From NCBI GenBank assembly GCA_009659925.1, contig PUXW01000015.1:1-64000 (forward strand): 64,000 nt of DNA. Direction: 5' to 3'. The notes under the pieces were generated by a model. It saw only the letters and a program-made list of their open reading frames with translations, searched no databases and was not told the DNA's origin. This stretch comes from Nitratiruptor sp. GTDB lineage: Bacteria; Campylobacterota; Campylobacteria; Campylobacterales; Nitratiruptoraceae. The first letter of the stretch is position 1. The number at the start of each line of letters is the position of its first letter. Made by a program: the position numbers and the translations under genes. Below are positions 59,275 through 64,000 of the stretch, in pieces.

Positions 59275-60142
59275 ACTTTTTCCTCTTCTCCCAAAGGCTC
59301 TTGCGGGAGATCCCGAGCTTCTTGGAGAGGACGGTATCGGGAAACTTGTTTTGGTAGTTGAGGATCACAAACTTGACATACTCATCGATGGTCAAGATCT
59401 CGTTGATGTCATAGATCCGATTGTCGGTGTGCAACTCGATCACCCGATATCCGATCTCCTCCTCGATGGGATCGGTCGTTGAGACGAGAGCCCGCTTATT
59501 GGCAATTATCTCCAAAAAGTGTTGCTTTTCGCTCCTTTTGAGGCTCTGATAGTCGGTAATGTAGAGGAGTTGGGAACTTTTTTCACTCTTTATCTTCCCC
59601 AAAGCCCCCTTCTGGTTGAGGGAGTAGAAGCGGAAACTCTCTCCAAGGCGGTCGGCGAAGGCGAAGGCATAAGCGTCCGCTTGCTTTTGGTAGTTGGTCT
59701 TTAAAAAGAGGGGCAGGGGCTCTTTGACGGCGACCTCTGGGACATCGAAGTCTTGGAGGGTGTAGTCGATGTAGCTGCGGTACGATTCATTCTGGCTCTT
59801 GAGTTGTTGGAACTGGACGAAGTGTTCGATCTTGCGGATGAGTTCTTCGATCATGAAGGGTTTGAGAATGTAGTCGTTCGCCCCTGCCCGGAGGGGATCG
59901 GAGACGGTATCTTGGGAGATGTAGGAGACCAGGAGGATGATGATGCTTTCGCGGTAGCGCTGGATGATGGGGTAGAAGTCCTGACCGTTGATATTGGTAG
60001 AGAGGAGGATGACGTCGAACTCCCCCTCCTGGAGGGCGTCGTGGATCGAAGCGGCGATCTCGCAACTATACCCCTTCTCCGAGAGTTTGCTTGCGATACT
60101 CTGGGCGAGGTAGATCTCATTCTCGACGATGAGCACTCTCAT
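59252..60142 (-). CDS. Atypical orphan response regulator, HP1021/Cj1608-like
   Basis: MRVLIVENEIYLAQSI..., receiver fold without phosphoacceptor, C-terminal Fis-type HTH DTVLSKKLGISRKSLWEKRKKY. Confidence 0.85.
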   Translation of the reverse strand: MRVLIVENEIYLAQSIASKLSEKGYSCEIAASIHDALQEGEFDVILLSTNINGQDFYPIIQRYRESIIILLVSYISQDTVSDPLRAGANDYILKPFMIEELIRKIEHFVQFQQLKSQNESYRSYIDYTLQDFDVPEVAVKEPLPLFLKTNYQKQADAYAFAFADRLGESFRFYSLNQKGALGKIKSEKSSQLLYITDYQSLKRSEKQHFLEIIANKRALVSTTDPIEEEIGYRVIELHTDNRIYDINEILTIDEYVKFVILNYQNKFPDTVLSKKLGISRKSLWEKRKKYEIFKKR

Positions 60143-61257
60143 TGGCGGCTCCAATCGAAATATCCAAGGGTCGCCACAGCCATGGCTCCTATCCCCTCTT
60201 GGCGCCCGATGAAACCGAGTCCCTCGGTGGTGGTGGCTTTGAGATTGACCCGGTGGAGGGGGATTTGGAGGGTGGTAGCGAGATTGCGCTCCATTGCCTC
60301 CTTGAAGGGAGCCAGTTTGGGGGCCTGGGCCGCAATGGTCAAATCGACCTGCTCGATAGTGAATCCCGTTTCGTGGAGGAGTTGGACCACTTGGGCGAGG
60401 AGTTGCATCGAGTCGGCTCCTTTGTAGGTTGGATCGGTGTCGGGGAAGAGGGCTCCAATATCTCCAAATCCAGCGGCTCCCAGAAGAGCGTCGATGAGGG
60501 CGTGGATAGCGACATCGGCGTCGGAGTGGCCCGCTAGACCCTGGGCATGGGGAATGGAAAGGCCACACAAGATCAAGGGGCGTTGCTTTGTGAAGGGGTG
60601 GACATCGAGGCCAAAGCCATGGCGCATCTTGGCAGATGGGGGGGTGAGACAGGTGAGGAGAGGGAGATCCTCCTTGAAGGTTAGCTTGAGGGCCCGCCGA
60701 TCCCCTTCGATGTAGAGGACCCGTTCCCCCAGAGCCCGAATGGCGCTGCTTTCGTCGGTAAAATGCTCCTCTTGCTGGAGGGCTTTGGCGAGGATGGAGG
60801 TTTTGGAGAGTTGGGGGGTTTGGACGAGGCGAACCGCGGAGCGGTCGATTGTTTCGTTTCGATACACGATCGTATCGGGAGGGGTGATGGCCGGAGCGAC
60901 ACAAGAGGCCTCCCCTTTATGGAAGAGGATCCGCTCTACCAGCTCCTTGGGTACACAGATACGGGCGATGTCGCTGATGAGGACATAGGGGGTTTGGACC
61001 TGAGCTAGAGCGTGTTGGATCGATTCCTGGCGATTGCGCCCCCCTGGGACGATGGGGAAGTCGCAGTAGCGGCGGAATAGGGGAACTTGGTTGGGGGGAG
61101 CGGTGACGATGAGGTTGGAAAATCCCCAGGAGGCAAAGCGTTTGGCCCCAAAGAGCCAGAGGGGCTCGTCACCAATCCAAAGCCACTGCTTCTTCACCTG
61201 CAGACCGAAACGGCTGGAACTCCCAGCCCCAAGAAGGATCACCGTTATATCGGACAA
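60139..61257 (-). CDS. ispDF: Bifunctional IspD/IspF (MEP pathway)
   Basis: VILLGAGSSSRFGLQVKKQWL (IspD); GFGLDVHPFTKQRPLILCG...GHSDADVAIHALIDALLGAA (IspF). Confidence 0.95.
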   Translation of the reverse strand: MSDITVILLGAGSSSRFGLQVKKQWLWIGDEPLWLFGAKRFASWGFSNLIVTAPPNQVPLFRRYCDFPIVPGGRNRQESIQHALAQVQTPYVLISDIARICVPKELVERILFHKGEASCVAPAITPPDTIVYRNETIDRSAVRLVQTPQLSKTSILAKALQQEEHFTDESSAIRALGERVLYIEGDRRALKLTFKEDLPLLTCLTPPSAKMRHGFGLDVHPFTKQRPLILCGLSIPHAQGLAGHSDADVAIHALIDALLGAAGFGDIGALFPDTDPTYKGADSMQLLAQVVQLLHETGFTIEQVDLTIAAQAPKLAPFKEAMERNLATTLQIPLHRVNLKATTTEGLGFIGRQEGIGAMAVATLGYFDWSRQ

Positions 61258-61335
61258 AATTTATCCTTTTTACTTAACTGTTACAAAATTATACACCATA
61301 AAAGCTTTTTTTTATCTTTTTTAAGTAACATTGGG

Positions 61336-61341
61336 TACAAT
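61336..61341 (+). promoter_or_regulatory. Putative -10 box (TACAAT) of thiC
   Basis: ttgggTACAATgg about 30 nt upstream of thiC ATG. Confidence 0.4.
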
Positions 61342-61367
61342 GGATTCGAAGCTTCGTGAAAGGATGA

Positions 61368-62714
<1,347 letters not shown>

Positions 62715-62792
62715 TCCCTCTTGACCGAGATCAAGTGGTTTTAAGGACAATTAGGATAAAATTTGTCCCAATTTATTTGGGAAGGAGCGGGT

Positions 62793-63956
62793 ATGTTGAG
62801 TGAACAGAGTGTGCGGGAGGTCCTCTCGACCGTTACCTATCCTGGATTCACCAAGGATATCGTCACCTTCGGATTCGTCAAGAAGATCGAGGTCAACGGG
62901 GATCGGGTCTATGTGGAGCTCGATATCACTTCTAGTGCTCCCGAGGTGGCCCAGCAGTTGCGAGATGAGATCACGAAGAAGCTAGAGCTCAAGGGGGCTA
63001 AGGAGGTGATCGTTACCATCCACCAGCCCAAGATGCCCCGGGAGACTTCGAGTAGAGGCAAGAACCTCGCCCCTCAAATCCAGAACTTCGTTATGATTAG
63101 CAGCGGGAAAGGGGGGGTTGGAAAATCGACGACGACGGTGAATCTGGCCATCGCCACGGCGATGCAGGGCAAGCGGGTCGGTATCCTCGACGCCGATGTC
63201 TATGGGCCCAACATTCCAAGGATGATGGGGATCCTCGGGGTCCAGCCCGAAGTGGTGGGGAACAAGGTCAAACCCATTGAGACCAAGTATGGGGTCGAGG
63301 TGATGAGTATGGGGGTTTTGCTCGAAGAGGGGCAAAGCCTCATCTGGCGGGGGGCGATGATCATGAAGGCGGTGGAGCAGTTCTTGCGGGATATTCTCTG
63401 GAGCGATTTGGATGTCCTCTTCATCGACATGCCCCCTGGGACTGGGGATGCCCAACTGACCCTGGCTCAGAGTGTTCCTGTCACCGCGGGGGTTACGGTA
63501 ACCACGCCCCAGCTGGTCAGCCTTGACGATAGCCGCCGCAGTCTCGACATGTTCAAAAAGCTCCATATCCCAATTGCTGGACTCATCGAGAATATGAGCG
63601 GCTTCATCTGTCCCAGTTGTGGAACAGAGAGCGATATCTTCGGCAAAGGAACGGCCCACGATGTGGCCCTCGAATATGGAACCAGCGTTCTGGGACAAAT
63701 TCCCATTGAACCGGCCATTCGTGAAGGGGGCGACGAAGGGAAACCCGTGGTCTACTACCATCCAGAAAGCGAGACTGCCAAGCGCTACCACCAGGCTGCC
63801 AACAAACTCTGGCACTTCATCGAGAAGGTTAATGAGGAGGGGGGAGCCTCCAACGAGATGATCCAGCCCACCACCCCTCCTGGAGTGAGTGCATGTTCGA
63901 CTGGGACTAGCTCCCACAACCACAACCATGGAGGTGGGTGCGGCTGTTCCCACTAG
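62793..63956 (+). CDS. apbC: Mrp/NBP35-family iron-sulfur carrier P-loop ATPase
   Basis: N-terminal MIP18-like domain; SSGKGGVGKSTTTVNLA; FICPSCGTESDIFG CxxC; Cys/His-rich tail. Confidence 0.93.
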   Translation: MLSEQSVREVLSTVTYPGFTKDIVTFGFVKKIEVNGDRVYVELDITSSAPEVAQQLRDEITKKLELKGAKEVIVTIHQPKMPRETSSRGKNLAPQIQNFVMISSGKGGVGKSTTTVNLAIATAMQGKRVGILDADVYGPNIPRMMGILGVQPEVVGNKVKPIETKYGVEVMSMGVLLEEGQSLIWRGAMIMKAVEQFLRDILWSDLDVLFIDMPPGTGDAQLTLAQSVPVTAGVTVTTPQLVSLDDSRRSLDMFKKLHIPIAGLIENMSGFICPSCGTESDIFGKGTAHDVALEYGTSVLGQIPIEPAIREGGDEGKPVVYYHPESETAKRYHQAANKLWHFIEKVNEEGGASNEMIQPTTPPGVSACSTGTSSHNHNHGGGCGCSH

Positions 63957-63979
63957 ATCGGGAGGCGATCGGGTTGTGC

Positions 63980-63985
63980 TATAAT
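63980..63985 (+). promoter_or_regulatory. Putative -10 box (TATAAT) for a gene beyond the window
   Basis: gttgtgcTATAATttccc at window end. Confidence 0.4.
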
Positions 63986-64000
63986 TTCCCAAAAAGTGGG

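Noticed and set aside
60145-60904. N-terminal part of the 550-aa 59252..60904 ORF as a fused domain on the response regulator
   Set aside because: Upstream portion is Pro/Arg/Ser-rich shadow of ispDF; the true start is MRVLIVENE at 60142

Overview
Gene-dense, high-GC bacterial chromosome segment. Gene content and local synteny (peb4-like PPIase next to class II fba; ispDF - HP1021/Cj1608-type orphan regulator - ATP-sulfurylase-like - pgpA) point to a Campylobacterota (Epsilonproteobacteria) chemolithotroph. I support about 60 CDSs, mostly housekeeping: metH (truncated), carB, mreBC, clpX, lpxA/fabZ/lpxB/lpxH, queH, nadE, greA, argC, galU, pepD, nth, yebC, fba, hisD, ispDF, thiC, mrp. I recognised no rRNA, tRNA, CRISPR array, IS element or prophage, but I could not run dedicated scans. 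The best candidate for an undescribed system is the 16.2-30.0 kb exopolysaccharide/envelope locus. It is built on PelF and PelG but lacks recognisable PelA/B/C/D/E. Instead it has a SPOR-like/TolC fusion, a lipoprotein, a 727-aa polytopic protein, a membrane-anchored double-GAF-like/HD-GYP protein, and a convergent block with an HlyD-type adaptor, an XrtA-type deacetylase, a flippase-like protein, a FemAB-like protein, DUF2304 and GT2. A second accessory region (49.7-57.6 kb) encodes a respiratory molybdoenzyme of unknown substrate with two orphan small proteins. Many long antisense ORFs in the track are rejected as high-GC artefacts.
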